Shown: one piece after another, positions 1 to 9,895 of the stretch | Layout of the letters: each line of letters starts with the position of its first letter | Position numbering within the stretch: position 1 is the stretch's first letter | Source: Carposina sasakii | Taxonomy: Eukaryota; Arthropoda; Insecta; Lepidoptera; Carposinidae | Direction: 5' to 3' | Length of the DNA: 64,000 nucleotides | Assembly: GCA_014607495.2 (NCBI GenBank) | Contig: CP053167.1 | Location: 1,240,001-1,304,000, forward strand | Program-made: the position numbers and the translations under genes | The notes under the pieces: model-generated | Database searches by the model: none | What the model saw: the letters and a program-made list of their open reading frames with translations, nothing else | What the model was told of the DNA's origin: nothing

Positions 1-631
1 GATTTTTATATGTGGCGAAATAAATATCGGCGTTAATTTGCGTTTCGTACTGTATTTCATCTCATTACATTTATTCATGAGCAAAAAACACTGTCTTTCC
101 AACAAGGTCTGAAAACATTATTTATTTCCCTGGATAAAGAACAAAGAATTTTAGGGATTTCGGGATAATTAAGTTTTATTATAAAGGCCGGATTAATTAC
201 CAGCAAAAATACGAACGTGAGAAATACAATATTTTATGCATGTAAGTAACTTTTATTTAACTAACGCGTATATTTTTCAAACACCCACGTTTGTTACGTA
301 TTATTTGGGTAAAAGATTTTATTTTCACTAAAATATAATAAATATTAATATTAGAAATGTGAGTCTGTTGTTTTGTTTTTTTACTTACCTTTTACATGAA
401 CTAGGAGATATAATCTACGCAGTCGTTTTATCTACATCTGTTTAATTCTGTTCTTATTTCTGTATTTTCTACCAAAATGGTGCTTTAGCGTTTTTGCCTT
501 TCCCATATCTATGGTGGATCGATGTGTGGGTAATCTAATAAGAACCTTTTATTTTTATAACACGCAAAAATACGACTTTTTAGAAAATTTTATATTAATT
601 TAAGGATGCAGATATCCATATTTTGACCATA
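1..631. other. AT-rich stretch, nothing recognised
   Basis: Low-complexity AT-rich DNA with no coding signal, repeat match or RNA gene that I can identify. Confidence 0.5.
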
Positions 632-634
632 TAA

Positions 635-892
635 GGGGCCATCCATATATTACGTCACAGGTTAAGAGGGAGGGAGGGGGTCGTCAAACCGTGACATTGT
701 GTGACAAGGGGGTGGGAGGGGTCCTAAATTTCGTGACGTCACATTTTCATTCAATAATCTCGAAATATAAATTTGCAAAAAAGCTAAATATGACGTAACA
801 CGAGAGAGGGGGGGTCTCACAAATGTGACCATCTGTGACAAAGAAGGGCAAAAAATCATGAAATTCGTGTGACGTAATTTATGGATGACACC
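635..892. mobile_element. MITE, PIF/Harbinger-like, 258 bp
   Basis: The ends are inverted: GGGGCCATCCATA at the left and TATGGATGACACC at the right, followed inward by TACGTCAC and GTGACGTAA. TAA is duplicated at 632-634 and 893-895, the 3-bp TWA target size of PIF/Harbinger elements. The interior is rich in runs of G and GTGAC motifs and has no coding capacity. The same GGCCATCC-ended MITE type occurs in many arthropods (remembered, not searched). Confidence 0.7.
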
Positions 893-895
893 TAA

Positions 896-1910
896 GAACA
901 ATATAAAAACAAATACCCATTTTTTCTTTCATAATGTTTGTTTTTCACACCTATTTAGTAGGCAGTGCTCACAATTTTCTAAAATAAGAACCTTTATGTA
1001 CTATCTTTGAAATCTTTCACGGCACAGACACAAAAGCTCCATTGACCAGAAAACTAAACAAAAAAATCAAAGAACTAAAAACGGCAACTTTCCGAAATTG
1101 TATGCGAAAAAACATTGTAAAAAACATCACTCAAACCCTTACAAGTCTAACAAAAGTAATCAAAGACAGCCTTTTATTTCTCTATCTTTTGTAGATTCGA
1201 AGTTTTCCTATCAGAGGCGTATTATGGCGGAGATTTTTTATCCCCCCTCCTCCCACGGGATCTCTTAACATCTCCTCCCTTTCTCGCAAGTTTTCCGAAT
1301 GAAAAACGGTTATTACGCCCAGTAGATCTGGATATGTACGTACAGTACTGAGCAGTAAATATTTACATATCGACTTTTTAAAAACCGCGAATTTAAATAA
1401 GTATTTTAATTTCGTGAAGATAGTTCCGCTGTCGGAAATTCTTTCTTAGAGCTGCCTTCACTTCCCAGTTTCGGTGTTATTATAAAACCGCGTCTAAACT
1501 TAAACACTGGTTAAAAATGACATTTATTATCTGTCAAATTTAGACAATGTTTAGCTTAAACAATGTTAATTTTTGTAAATAAACAACACGGATTAGTATG
1601 TGGTTTCTACGTCCAGTAATTATGCCTGTGAAAATACATACCTAAAGAACATACTTAATATGTCGCAGTGCGAAAGTAAATTTAGTTCCATTCACTTCCA
1701 AATTTCTCCATAGTCACAGCCATTACTGCCCAAATGGGCAAAATGTGCAAATTTCCAAATATCCACCCGTCAAACGCAAAATAATTTCTGACTACCTTTT
1801 GGCAACACAGTGGTGTGTTTCTAAAAGTCTTCAGCTAAGGTAGGAAAGTCTCAATTTATTTCCAAATTCTAATTAAACTATTTACGTCAATATTAAACTT
1901 AAATATTGAA
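896..1910. other. Unassigned AT-rich stretch
   Basis: I see no gene, RNA or repeat match here. Some GC-richer text lies at 1200-1300, without a reading frame. Confidence 0.4.
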
Positions 1911-2180
1911 TTGTATCAGGCGTCACTATTCGGAAGTTCAAATCTCTATTGAGGGATCGCCCGCCACCGGGCCCTATACCCTCCGCTGACCCTCGGATCT
2001 GCCTACTCATGATCACGAACACAAGACACTACAGTCGCAACGAGAAGCCAGATCCAAGCACCTAGCATGCAACCATAAATACATAGCTGCTAATCCGAAA
2101 ACAAAAAATTCATGAGTAGGCAGATCCGAGGGTCAGCGGAGGGTATAGGGCCCGGTGGCGGGCGATCCCTCAATAGAAAT
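1911..2180. repeat. R-family copies in inverted arrangement (67-bp perfect palindrome arms)
   Basis: Positions 1946-2012 and 2110-2176 are exact reverse complements, 67 bp each, separated by 97 bp. The left arm continues into an antisense copy of the R-family (compare 27800-27955) that stops before the hammerhead-like core. The right arm is a short sense copy of the family end (CAGATCCGAGGGTCAGCGG and onward). Outside the left arm, TTGTATCAGGCGTCACTATT recurs at 26812. The arms have no mismatches, so the inversion is recent or kept homogeneous. Confidence 0.75.
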
Positions 2181-2279
2181 ATTAAACTTGTTATTGTTTT
2201 ACGGGAAGCCAGACTATGTGTGTCGGTCTCAGAGATAAACAATTATCGACTCGCAAAATAAATAGCAATATCCCTGCCA

Positions 2280-2420
2280 ATATTGTTTACAAGAGGTACT
2301 CGTAATTAATATAACCTCCGGATTGGGGTACTGGGTTCGAATCCCAGTGGGCAGATTGGTGTTATGGCGAATCTCTGTAATTGTTTCCCGGAATATATTG
2401 TAACTCGCGCTATACAATAT
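2280..2420 (+). repeat. tRNA-like SINE remnant
   Basis: GGGTTCGAATCCC at 2333-2345 matches the pol III B box. The flanking text CCTCCGGATTGGGG resembles the body of tRNA-derived insect SINEs. No clear A box and no cloverleaf, so it is not a tRNA gene. Confidence 0.45.
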
Positions 2421-2522
2421 TTTGGCACTCGTAACTATTATTCATTTGTAATATATACATACGAGTACCTATAGATATAGAAGAATAATAGTTACGGATA
2501 TAGGGTGAATTTTAGAATAATA

Positions 2523-2612
2523 ACTAGCTGTTGCCCGCGGTTCCGCTCGCATCGATGTCGCTTGTTGCGTGGAAGGCGGAAAGGGTATAAAAAAATAGTT
2601 TACGACCTCGAA
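2523..2612 (-). mobile_element. Helitron 3'-end fragment, antisense
   Basis: ACTAGCTGTTGCCCGCGG at 2523 is the reverse complement of the common lepidopteran Helitron 3' end (CGCGGGCAACAGCTAGT). Only about 90 bp remain before the next element begins. Confidence 0.5.
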
Positions 2613-3047
2613 CGAATCTCCTCATCATCACGATCATTTTTCTCCATGGAAGCATACCTGGGAAGTGTCTGGTTCCCAAGATATTAGGGTTCAAAGTTGA
2701 GTAAATAAACTGCGTTCCACTTCTCTGATAACTCATAAACAACAGGCACTGCACTAACTACAATCGCCATGAGAAACCAGTGCGCACCATAGTGGTTTTT
2801 CCGACGCGCGTTTTTCTGCATAAATGCACATAGACGCGCGAAGCAAGATTTTTTCACTAGAAATAATTAATATCTGTCTATGAAAAAAACTAGCATAAAC
2901 ACTGGACACTATAAATTTCACCCGATCAAGTAGTTAAAAAAAAATTTTTTTTACATCGTTTCCCAGCATTTTTTTGGCTTAAACTTACTTTATTTGATGT
3001 ATAGAGTACGTACCCTTCGTTAAGGGTGGCAACGAAAAAACACCCTG
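2613..3047 (-). mobile_element. T2 MITE, antisense, with an inserted fragment
   Basis: Antisense copy of the T2 family (compare 38581-38908 and 58807-59186). It ends at CACCCTG (3047) followed by the TA target at 3048-3049. Its other end is truncated near 2613. About 90 bp at roughly 2719-2807 are absent from the other copies; part of this insert (2728-2792) is antisense R-family sequence. Confidence 0.7.
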
Positions 3048-3099
3048 TATAGGTATTATCATTAACTACTGTATTAAACGTATAAATCCATTCACAAAA

Positions 3100-3200
3100 T
3101 AAATTCATAGCCGTGACTGGCATCGAACCTACGCCTTCCAACCGCAAGGTACACGTCTCAACCATTGGGGCTATCACTGCAGTAAATACCGCTCGTAACT
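3100..3200 (-). repeat. tRNA-like SINE head, antisense
   Basis: The reverse strand reads AGCCCCAATGGTTGAGACG and, about 40 bases on, GTAGGTTCGATGCCAG, which resemble degenerate A and B boxes. The spacing fits a tRNA-headed SINE; no foldable tRNA is visible. Confidence 0.45.
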
Positions 3201-3913
3201 TATAAAAGATAATATATTCGATAAAGCATCGTTTAGTCTGCAACTCATTTCTCCGAATGAATCTCTTATCTCGTTTAAGGTAATACTCCCAGGAGATATA
3301 TCTCTAAGGCGCGAGGTAATGGAACTGTTGCTGATATCTATTTAACTATATCTATAGTATTGTGAATTAAATATAAACATTAATAACATAAATAAAATAT
3401 CGCTGCTTTGTTTCGATAGTGACACAAAACTAAATGTGTCGAAATTGAGTTAACAACACCATTCAACGCAAAATAGCCTGTTCTATATGGTGAGTAAGAC
3501 TCATATTTCTATTCGCAAAATTGACGACATGGCGACACCTGTGACACTATCTGACTGGTTGAATTTTCCTCGCCTCGCCTTTTTTAAATCGCTCTCCTGA
3601 AAAAAGTGTGTTTTTAGATTATGTCACTTTTGAAACAAAGAAGCGATATGTATTTAGACAATACTAAGCGAGCAATGAATTCCAACGACGGCATATAAGT
3701 ATACATACATACATACATATAATCACGCCTTTACGAGTATCCCTTACGGGGTAGGTAGAATAATTGTTCTTAACTAGCTCATATTTAATCATGCTTGCTT
3801 ACATAATAGCTACATAGATAGATAACGCACCCGGCTGTGTTTTTTTTTTATTAAGACACACCAACAGTATACACATATACATTAAAATATTATATTAAAA
3901 GAAGTTTCCACGG
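3201..3913. other. Unassigned, with a short known-repeat scrap
   Basis: Mostly unassigned AT-rich DNA. 3708-3765 has CATA repeats followed by AATCACGCCTTTACGAG and CCCTTACGGGGTAGG, a scrap of the repeat seen at 6108-6280 and 56634-56742. Confidence 0.4.
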
Positions 3914-4058
3914 CCACTGTACTCGTAAATGCCCAGAGACAAGTTGCTAGCTCATCGCCTGAGAGAACGCCCCTGAGTACGTCAACTCTTACATATCGCG
4001 ATGCACGGAAGGAGATGCAGCTGATATATTCTAGTAAAGCCACGCCTCGGCACAGGTC
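3914..4058 (+). repeat. L-repeat copy (partial)
   Basis: Matches the 3' two thirds of the L-repeat, from GACAAGTTGCTAGCTCATCG through GGAAGGAGATGCAGCTGAT to ATTCTAGTAAAGCC. Confidence 0.6.
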
Positions 4059-4214
4059 TTACTCTTTGTACGGTCGTTTTTATTTATTTACTAAAACAAC
4101 ACGCTCACAAAACATAGTCATCAACCGGACAAAAAATACAAAGTAGGTAATGTGTTGGGTTTTAGAGTTTCATAATAATTAGTGGTTTGATTTTTTGATT
4201 TGATTTGAATTTCT

Positions 4215-4261
4215 ATAATCCTGAGGATGCCGCGGTTGTTGGCGAAACATATGTAGATTAT
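4215..4261 (+). ncRNA. Candidate hammerhead ribozyme, type I, unit 1
   Basis: Stem I pairs ATAATC (4215-4220) with GATTAT (4256-4261). The core CTGAGGA is at 4221-4227. Stem II is GCC (4229-4231) with GGC (4241-4243). GAA follows at 4244-4246. Stem III is ACA (4247-4249) with TGT (4252-4254), capped by two bases. Cleavage would fall after A4255. All invariant core bases are present. Departures from consensus: an unpaired T4228 where a G10.1-C11.1 pair is usual, and a very short stem III, which in known retroelement hammerheads favours dimer activity. Confidence 0.55.
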
Positions 4262-4385
4262 TAATCTAGTTTTTTATTTTGGAAATAGTGCGATGTATTA
4301 CCTTGCGTGCTGGGTGCTCGGGTCTGGTTTCTCGTGGCGATTGTAGTTAGTGCAAGTGCTTGTTTTCGCAGTTATGAGTTATCAG

Positions 4386-4576
4386 CAGGCCTATTGGCTA
4401 TCTTTTTTGACAGTTCCAGTGATCATCACTCAATTGAAACACAACAACTGGAAGTGGCATAATGCCTTATCTGAAGAAAATTTTGGCAACACAAACATAC
4501 ATGTCACTTCCAGTTCAATAAGTTTCAATGAGGGATCATGACTATGATCTGTCAAAAAAGATAGCCAATACAGGGG
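4386..4576. mobile_element. Foldback MITE inserted in R-family unit 1
   Basis: The ends carry the inverted sequence TATTGGCTATCTTTTTTGAC (4392 onward) and its complement (to 4570). CAG occurs on both sides (4383-4385 and 4577-4579). The neighbouring unit has the uninterrupted site TTATCAGATCCGAG at 4889-4902, so this is a real insertion with an apparent 3-bp duplication. Confidence 0.75.
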
Positions 4577-4655
4577 CAGATCCGAGGGTCAGTGGAGGGT
4601 GTAGGGCCTAATACAATTTCATTTATATATAATACAAAGTAAATGAATTCGTTAA

Positions 4656-4975
4656 TTCTGTGTAAGTAATGTGTTGGGTTTTAGAGGTTCATATTAATTA
4701 GTGGTTTACTAATTTACTAATTTCTATAATCCTGAAGATGCCACGGTTGTTGGGGAAACATATGTAGATTATTTATCTAGTTTTTGATTTCGGAATAGTG
4801 CAATGTATCGTCTTGCATGCTAGGTGCTCAGGTCTGGTTTCTCGTGGCGATTGTAGTTAGTGCAAGTGCCTGTTTTCGCAATTATGAGTTATCAGATCCG
4901 AGGGTCAGTGGAGGGTGTAGGGCCCGGTGGTGGGCGCACCCATAGTGAAATACAAAGTAACTTAAAACTAGCATG
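4656..4975 (+). repeat. R-family unit 2 (tandem copy)
   Basis: Direct repeat of 4136-4655 without the MITE insert. It continues past GGGCCCGGTGGTGGGCG to about 4935, then degrades. It serves as the empty-site reference for unit 1. Confidence 0.65.
4726..4772 (+). ncRNA. Degenerate hammerhead-like core, unit 2
   Basis: Same layout as 4215-4261: stem I ATAATC/GATTAT, core CTGAAGA at 4732-4738, GAAA at 4755-4758, GTA before stem I. Stem II reads GCC against GGG, which loses the base pair next to the core, so this copy is probably weaker or inactive. Confidence 0.45.
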
Positions 4976-5448
4976 TGGTGTGATGTGCCAGCAAAATGAT
5001 TCCAGCTCAGCGTAGTGTTGCAATATTACCTGCAACGCTGATGTTACGCTAGAACCAAATGACATTTTCATTTTATTCTACATTCTCCTCTCTTCTCCTT
5101 CTTCGGGGGTATCTCGTAAAGGGCTAAACTAACTCCAGTCGCGCGGAAATCATAATTTCCTGCTTCCAGAGCGACTGAATAATGAACTCCTTACTGTTTT
5201 CTTTTTGCCCGACAGTCGGTTAATGTTATGAATTGGTTCTACCTGTTTATCTTTGTTAACTACTCTTATATAAGTCTCAAGCTTAACAGTGTATGCAACT
5301 AGTTTCAAACTAAAATCCCTTACGTCTTGTATTGTAGGTACATAATGTATTAAATAATACTACTATGAACATTTGTTTAGTTTTGCATGTTTTTCTTTTT
5401 CGATTTCTATTCGCGGTAACTTATTTACCTACAGGTAACTGACATATA
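4976..5448. other. Unassigned AT-rich stretch
   Basis: Nothing recognised. Confidence 0.4.
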
Positions 5449-5529
5449 CAGGTGTAACAAAAAGGGTAAGTTAAGCGAAAAGCTATTTACGTAGCTTTTC
5501 GCTTAACATACCCTTTTTGTTACACCCTG
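5449..5529. mobile_element. T1 MITE, minimal 81-bp hairpin
   Basis: Carries the T1 termini (TGTAACAAAAAGGG and its complement) joined almost directly, giving a near-perfect hairpin through AAGCGAAAAGCT and AGCTTTTCGCTT. TA flanks both ends (5447-5448, 5530-5531). The roughly 180-bp interior of full copies is missing. Confidence 0.8.
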
Positions 5530-5749
5530 TATACTATTTTTTAGTATTTCTAGAATTATGAAGTAAAATATAAAAATACATATTTTGAACGCTGTTCGTG
5601 TTCTTAATGTTGCATTTTCGGAAAAGCTAATTTTCTCTGCATTTTCACCAATTTCTTGTAATTTTGCCATTAAAGTTATTTTCTGGGAATGAAATAGTAA
5701 TTTTCCTGTCTACCTGTAGCAGGTGATTGTGTAAAAATATACAGGACTA

Positions 5750-5879
5750 GCTGTTGCCCGCGACGTCGTACGCGCGGTATTCGATTATCGCGTGGTGGTG
5801 CCACCTACCGCAATAAAAAGTAGCCTATTTCCTTTCTCGGGCTCTAGACTATTTGTGTACCAAATTTCATTCTGTTCAG
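5750..5879 (-). mobile_element. Helitron fragment, antisense
   Basis: Starts with ACTAGCTGTTGCCCGCGAC and continues into AAAAAGTAGCCTATTTCC, the usual interior of short lepidopteran Helitrons read from the 3' end. Confidence 0.55.
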
Positions 5880-6000
5880 TACGTACTCTATACATCAAAT
5901 AAAGTAAGTTTTATACAAAAAAACGATATAAAAAAATATAGGTATATTGATATGATTGCGCGAAATGTATGGTTGTCCAGTGAGTGTTAGATTTTTTATA
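5880..6000 (+). repeat. T2 MITE fragment, diverged
   Basis: TACGTACTCTATACAT, AAATAAAGTAAGTTT and GCGCGAAATGTATGG match the left half of T2 copies. No termini remain. Confidence 0.5.
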
Positions 6001-6107
6001 GGTAGTTTTAAAATTGTACCTACCTAAAAATATGTGTAACTTTTACTTCCTAGTATTATATTTTACACATCGGCAATTGGGGATAGAAAATAAATACATA
6101 CATACAT

Positions 6108-6360
6108 ATAATCACGCCCTTATCCCTTATGGGGTAGGCAGAGCACCAAGGGCCGATAGAACCACATTTATTTAGGCTTACACTTGACCACAACGCGCCT
6201 GATGGTAAGCACCGTTGCAGTTCATGGTGCCAGTTCTGACCAATTTTGAGGGTATAGTTGAGATGTACAAGTTCGGTTAATAGTGACAGGTGATCAGCCC
6301 ATCGCGATCAAAACACTAAGACCCTCCTTGTCCTGTCCACATCCCACATGGCGATAACCT
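6108..6360 (-). repeat. Interspersed repeat, CCCCGTAAGGGATAAAGG family
   Basis: Antisense relative to 20560-20836. Reads AATCACGCCCTTATCCC, GGGGTAGGCAGAGCACCAAG and on to GATCAGCCCATCGC. About 55 bp at 6168-6222 (including CGCGCCTGATGGTAAGC) are absent from the other copies and look like an inserted SINE scrap. Confidence 0.6.
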
Positions 6361-6429
6361 CGTGAGCCAGGTCCAAATATTTTGTTTGTTTAGTTTTTTC
6401 GGCTGTCACGAGGTTCTCGTTATTATTAT

Positions 6430-7085
6430 TATTGTATCTCTGTTTAAATTCTCGGGACTACAGAGTCCCGGTCCTTTGAGAGGCATGCATCGGGCCGTGG
6501 CTAAGATGTAGAGGCCCTTTTTAGAGAACTTTTAATATGGTGTGGGATACACATGGCGGGTACCATCGCCGACCGCACAATATGATACATCCGGCGATGG
6601 TCCCCGCTATGTGCAAGACTATTGGAGTGCAGATCTATGTCATGCGATGGAAACAAAGGTCATGGGCTATGGGGCTGAATGTTGGGTGGGGTTGGGTAAC
6701 TGGGCTATTAAAGGAGACTAACGGACGCCTGCCATTACAACTAAGTCTCATAATTGTTTGGTGGCAGGCGGTGACTCGCCGACTCATTTCATGGGCCTCC
6801 TGAAACGGCCGCACGCATGGAGCGACAAAGGGGGCAACATTTGGTGAGCGGCTAGGGTGGAGGGATGCCCCTGGACTTTAAACCGAAGCCAACTCGCCAC
6901 TTACTGACGGGCACGTCCACCCTCGAGCTGTCATAGCTCTTGCGACTCCACTCTGCCCGGCCGGCGAAGGCAAGGCAGAGGTAGGGGAACTGTTCCTCGT
7001 CACTCCGGCGCCGGAGATGAGGAACAGGGTCTTCCCCCGGGAGTACTTCAGGTCCGTGGGAACGCTACCTCCCAACAGCTCGCCA
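6430..7085. other. GC-rich island, unassigned
   Basis: Markedly more GC-rich than its surroundings, with blocks such as CCCGGCCGGCGAAGGCAAGG near 6957. No frame has recognisable motifs; the longest (6537-6803 plus, 6878-7075 minus) are short and featureless. It directly precedes a LINE 3' end at 7106, so it may be transposon-derived, for example an untranslated region; a host CpG-rich element is the alternative. Confidence 0.35.
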
Positions 7086-7105
7086 CAAGCTGCCCTGCGT
7101 TATTA

Positions 7106-7268
7106 TTACATACATCATCATCATCATCATCATTTACGGCCCTGAGAAGTCCACTGTTGGACATAGGCCTCCCCCAACAACCTCCACTCCGACCGGTCGG
7201 AAGCAGCCTGCAACCTTGGCCAGGTCATCCGTCCACCTCGCGGGTGGCCTTCCCACGCTGCGCTTGCC
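7106..7268 (-). mobile_element. RTE-type LINE 3' end, antisense
   Basis: (ATC)n tail at 7107-7130, then antisense coding for the usual RTE C-terminus: GRPPARWTDDLA, ASDRSEWRLLGE and AYVQQW. Heavily 5'-truncated, as target-primed reverse transcription produces. Confidence 0.75.
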
Positions 7269-7511
7269 TTTACTATTACATACATACGTGGCTGTATTCC
7301 CGAAATGGTTTGCCAGAACTGCAAGATCACTAAGAAGATTCCTCAGCCACGTTAAGCATAGCGGGGACAGATGTAAATGACCAGTGACAAGTTGTTAGCT
7401 CATCGCCTGAAAGAACTAGGTACCTTGAGTTTCTTAGTCAACTATTACGACATGCACGGAAGGAGATACAGCTAATGTATTCTAGTGAAGCGCCGCATCA
7501 GGACAGGAGAA
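7269..7511 (+). repeat. L-repeat copy, near full length
   Basis: Runs from ACATACGTGGCTGTATTCCC through CAGAACTGCAAGATCA, AGTGACAAGTTGTTAGCTC and GCACGGAAGGAGAT to GCCGCATCAGGACAGG. Confidence 0.65.
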
Positions 7512-7544
7512 AAAACACTTAGTGAGTTTGTGCCTAACACTAGC

Positions 7545-8142
7545 AGACGCCCGCTACTTCGTCCGCGTAAACTTAATAATTCCCATCATAAGAAAATTAC
7601 ATTGTCTTATGTCTTTCAAATAACAAACATGACATAACTTAAATGTCTCGAAAACAACGAAAATAAGTTGATGAACAGGCACGATACGGCATTAATTAAC
7701 TTGATTCGCAGAAATTGTAACGAGATATAAATAATAACTCTGCAATGTAACGTTTTGCCTTTTAAATAACTCTGAGGTGTGTTTATACCTAACGATTCTA
7801 TTCCACGATACGACTTTTTGTTTTGAAGAGCCGCTGATTGGCATTACACAGCTCGGTACGGCCATGTCGAAGTGTCAGTATGTAAGTCATAAGAGAACGC
7901 GCTGCGTCCCGCTCATCGCTTGTCAAACTGGCAGTTACTCGTAGAAATATACTCGTGCTATAGACGGACGTCTTTCCTTGAGCTCCCTATCGCCGAACCC
8001 TTTTAACGCGATGCAACCGTGATATTGTGTCGCTCTTCATTGCTTATAGAAGCGTTTCAGTTCCACAGTGGAAATATTCCTGTTAAAGAGCTCATTATAT
8101 CTGAAATATCCAAAATCAAGTGACGAAAACGGCTGCCAGTTC
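7545..8142. other. Helitron end, then unassigned
   Basis: 7547-7590 (CTAGCAGACGCCCGCTACTT...) is an antisense Helitron 3' end. The rest to 8142 shows nothing I recognise. Confidence 0.4.
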
Positions 8143-8144
8143 TA

Positions 8145-8405
8145 CAGGGTGTAACAAAAAGGGTATGTTAAGCGAAAAGCTATGTAAATAGCCCACTATA
8201 GAGAACCTATCTACAAAATTTAAGACTCGAAATCACATTTTTATTTTTCAAGATTGTATGAAAATTCCTGAGATATTTAAAAATTCTCCATACTATCCGG
8301 AAAAAATAAACATGTGATTTCGGGTCTCAAATTTTGTGGATAGGTTCTCTACAGTGGGCTGTTCATATAGCTTTTCGCTTAACATACCCTTTTTGTTACG
8401 CCCTG
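8145..8405. mobile_element. T1 MITE, full-length foldback, 261 bp
   Basis: Termini CAGGGTGTAAC and GTTACGCCCTG with TA on both sides (8143-8144, 8406-8407). The two halves are complementary over about 120 bp (AAGCGAAAAGCTATG..., CCCACTATAGAGAACCTATC... against their reverse complements). A TA duplication fits Tc1/mariner-type mobilisation. Confidence 0.8.
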
Positions 8406-8486
8406 TATACATATATCATTCCAGAAGACCAGCGCAGTTAGCTGAGGCGGGACCGAGTTTGTTACAGAATACTATTACATATCAAT

Positions 8487-8690
8487 ACAAACACACATGC
8501 CGCGTTTCCCCTAAACGGGGTAGCCACGATCATAAGGGAGATTCGACAGCCATGTTTAGCAAAGCTTGGACAGCATAGCCTGAGAGAATGTCCGAGTTTT
8601 TTGTCGACTCTTACGACATGCGACATGTACGAACGGAGATGCAGCTCATGTACTCCAGTTAAGCCCCGTATCAGCACGCGACAGAATACC
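8487..8690 (+). repeat. L-repeat copy
   Basis: GGGGTAGCCACGATCATAAG, CCTGAGAGAATGTCCGAG, GTCGACTCTTACGACATG and GGAGATGCAGCTCATGTA match the family in order. Confidence 0.6.
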
Positions 8691-9189
8691 AAGTATTAGG
8701 TACCTACTGTAATTGTATTCGTTATTTTTAACCGACTTTAAAAAGAGAGGTTATCAATTCGTCTGTATGTTTTTTTAATTTTTTTTTATGTGTGTTACCT
8801 CAGAACTCCGTCATTTATGAACCGATTTCAATTTTTTTTTATAGTTGTTCATGGTATAATTCCAGGTTGATCCCATATTCACCACAACAGGATCTGATGA
8901 TGGAATCTCTAAGGAATCTAGGGATATCCTCAAATATAAAAGGCACGAGTAGTCCGTTTTTAGATTTCTATAGAGAATTTTGGTCAGCTACACATAATAT
9001 AAAGAAAACGAGGGTCTGATGATGGAGCCGCCGAAAAACAGATAGTGGAACTTTTTAGTAACAAAATCCCCCTATGGCAGGGGGAGGCCTACGTCCAATA
9101 GGCTTATGAAAATGAAGACAATTATTGTGTTAAGTCGTGAAATTATATGTTGCGTTAAGCCGTGTCCGAAGTAAGATGGTTATAGAAGA

Positions 9190-9300
9190 AGAGGTAGAAA
9201 TGAGAATAACGAGATGACGGATAATAGGGATGAATGAAAGAAGAGTACCTACATATTGCACCGACCCCAAATGATTGGGAACAGGGCAGGAAGACGGAGT
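9190..9300 (+). mobile_element. LINE 3'-end fragment (family of 40362-40600)
   Basis: GAGATGACGGATAATAGGG and AATGATTGGGAACAGGGCAG match the reverse strand of 40362-40600, where they encode MTDNRDEWKK and the C-terminus CADSK. Severely 5'-truncated. Confidence 0.55.
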
Positions 9301-9309
9301 GTAATTATA

Positions 9310-9895
9310 TATTGCTTAAATAAGAGTGTACATGGCTGTTGTTCTGCCAAATCTCTTATATTCCTCCGAGGCGTGGTGCATGTACCGTCGCCACATACGC
9401 ACTATGGATCGATTCCATCTCAAGTGCCTCCGATCCATCATGAGAATCAGATGGTCCGACCGAGTGCGTAATACCGAAGTATTGCAAGAGTCAATGTAAG
9501 TGGCATTGAGGCCTACTTAATGCGTCGGCAGCTTCGGTGGTGCGGTCATGTGTCTCGTATGGCGGAGGAGATCTAAATGGGAAGTTTTGGCAGCACAACG
9601 ACCAGAGTGGCGCAGGACGGTGATAAAGCAAATACACGAGTTCGAGGAGCAGCGTCAAGCTGACCTTGACGCTAAACGTGATAAACTAAAGACTCGTCCT
9701 CCTGCTGCCATTATCTATAATTACAAAAATGGCGCACTAATCTGTCCTCTGTGTGTGCGGGCGTTCAGGGCGAAGATTGGCTATGTAAATGTAAGCCATC
9801 TCCGAGCGCATGAACGCCAACTTAGTAATATATATTAGGAGTAGAAGTGGTCGCCATGACCGAAATTGGTCGGAGGTCATCATTATCATCATCAT
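9310..9895 (+). pseudogene. LINE reverse transcriptase C-terminus with zinc finger, broken
   Basis: Remnant of the end of a non-LTR retrotransposon polyprotein. 9379-9498 encodes [14 protein letters not shown] and [16 protein letters not shown]; 9499-9570 continues in another frame ([20 protein letters not shown]). After an apparent internal deletion, 9575-9835 encodes WEVLAAQRPEWRR, a charged coil (FEEQRQADLDAKRDK) and CPLCVRAF...HLRAH, a C2H2-type finger. The 3' end (GACCGAAATTGGTCGGAGGTCATC then ATC repeats) matches the 59766-59998 LINE end. Frameshifted, deleted and non-functional. The clade is not assigned. Confidence 0.7.

Larger units (their letters stand above)
4136..4655 (+). repeat. 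R-family unit 1 (tandem, retrozyme/Penelope-like)
   Basis: First of two direct repeats that share GTAATGTGTTGGGTTTTAGA, a hammerhead-like core, the string GGTTTCTCGTGGCGATTG and the end CAGATCCGAGGGTCAGTGGA. The unit is interrupted by a 191-bp foldback element (4386-4576). Without that insert the core-to-core distance is about 317 bp. No reading frame of note. The size, tandem form and ribozyme-like core resemble metazoan retrozymes; a Penelope-like terminal repeat is the main alternative. Confidence 0.6.

Noticed and set aside
2926..3243. 105-codon minus-strand frame
   Set aside because: Spans a T2 MITE and a SINE-like head.
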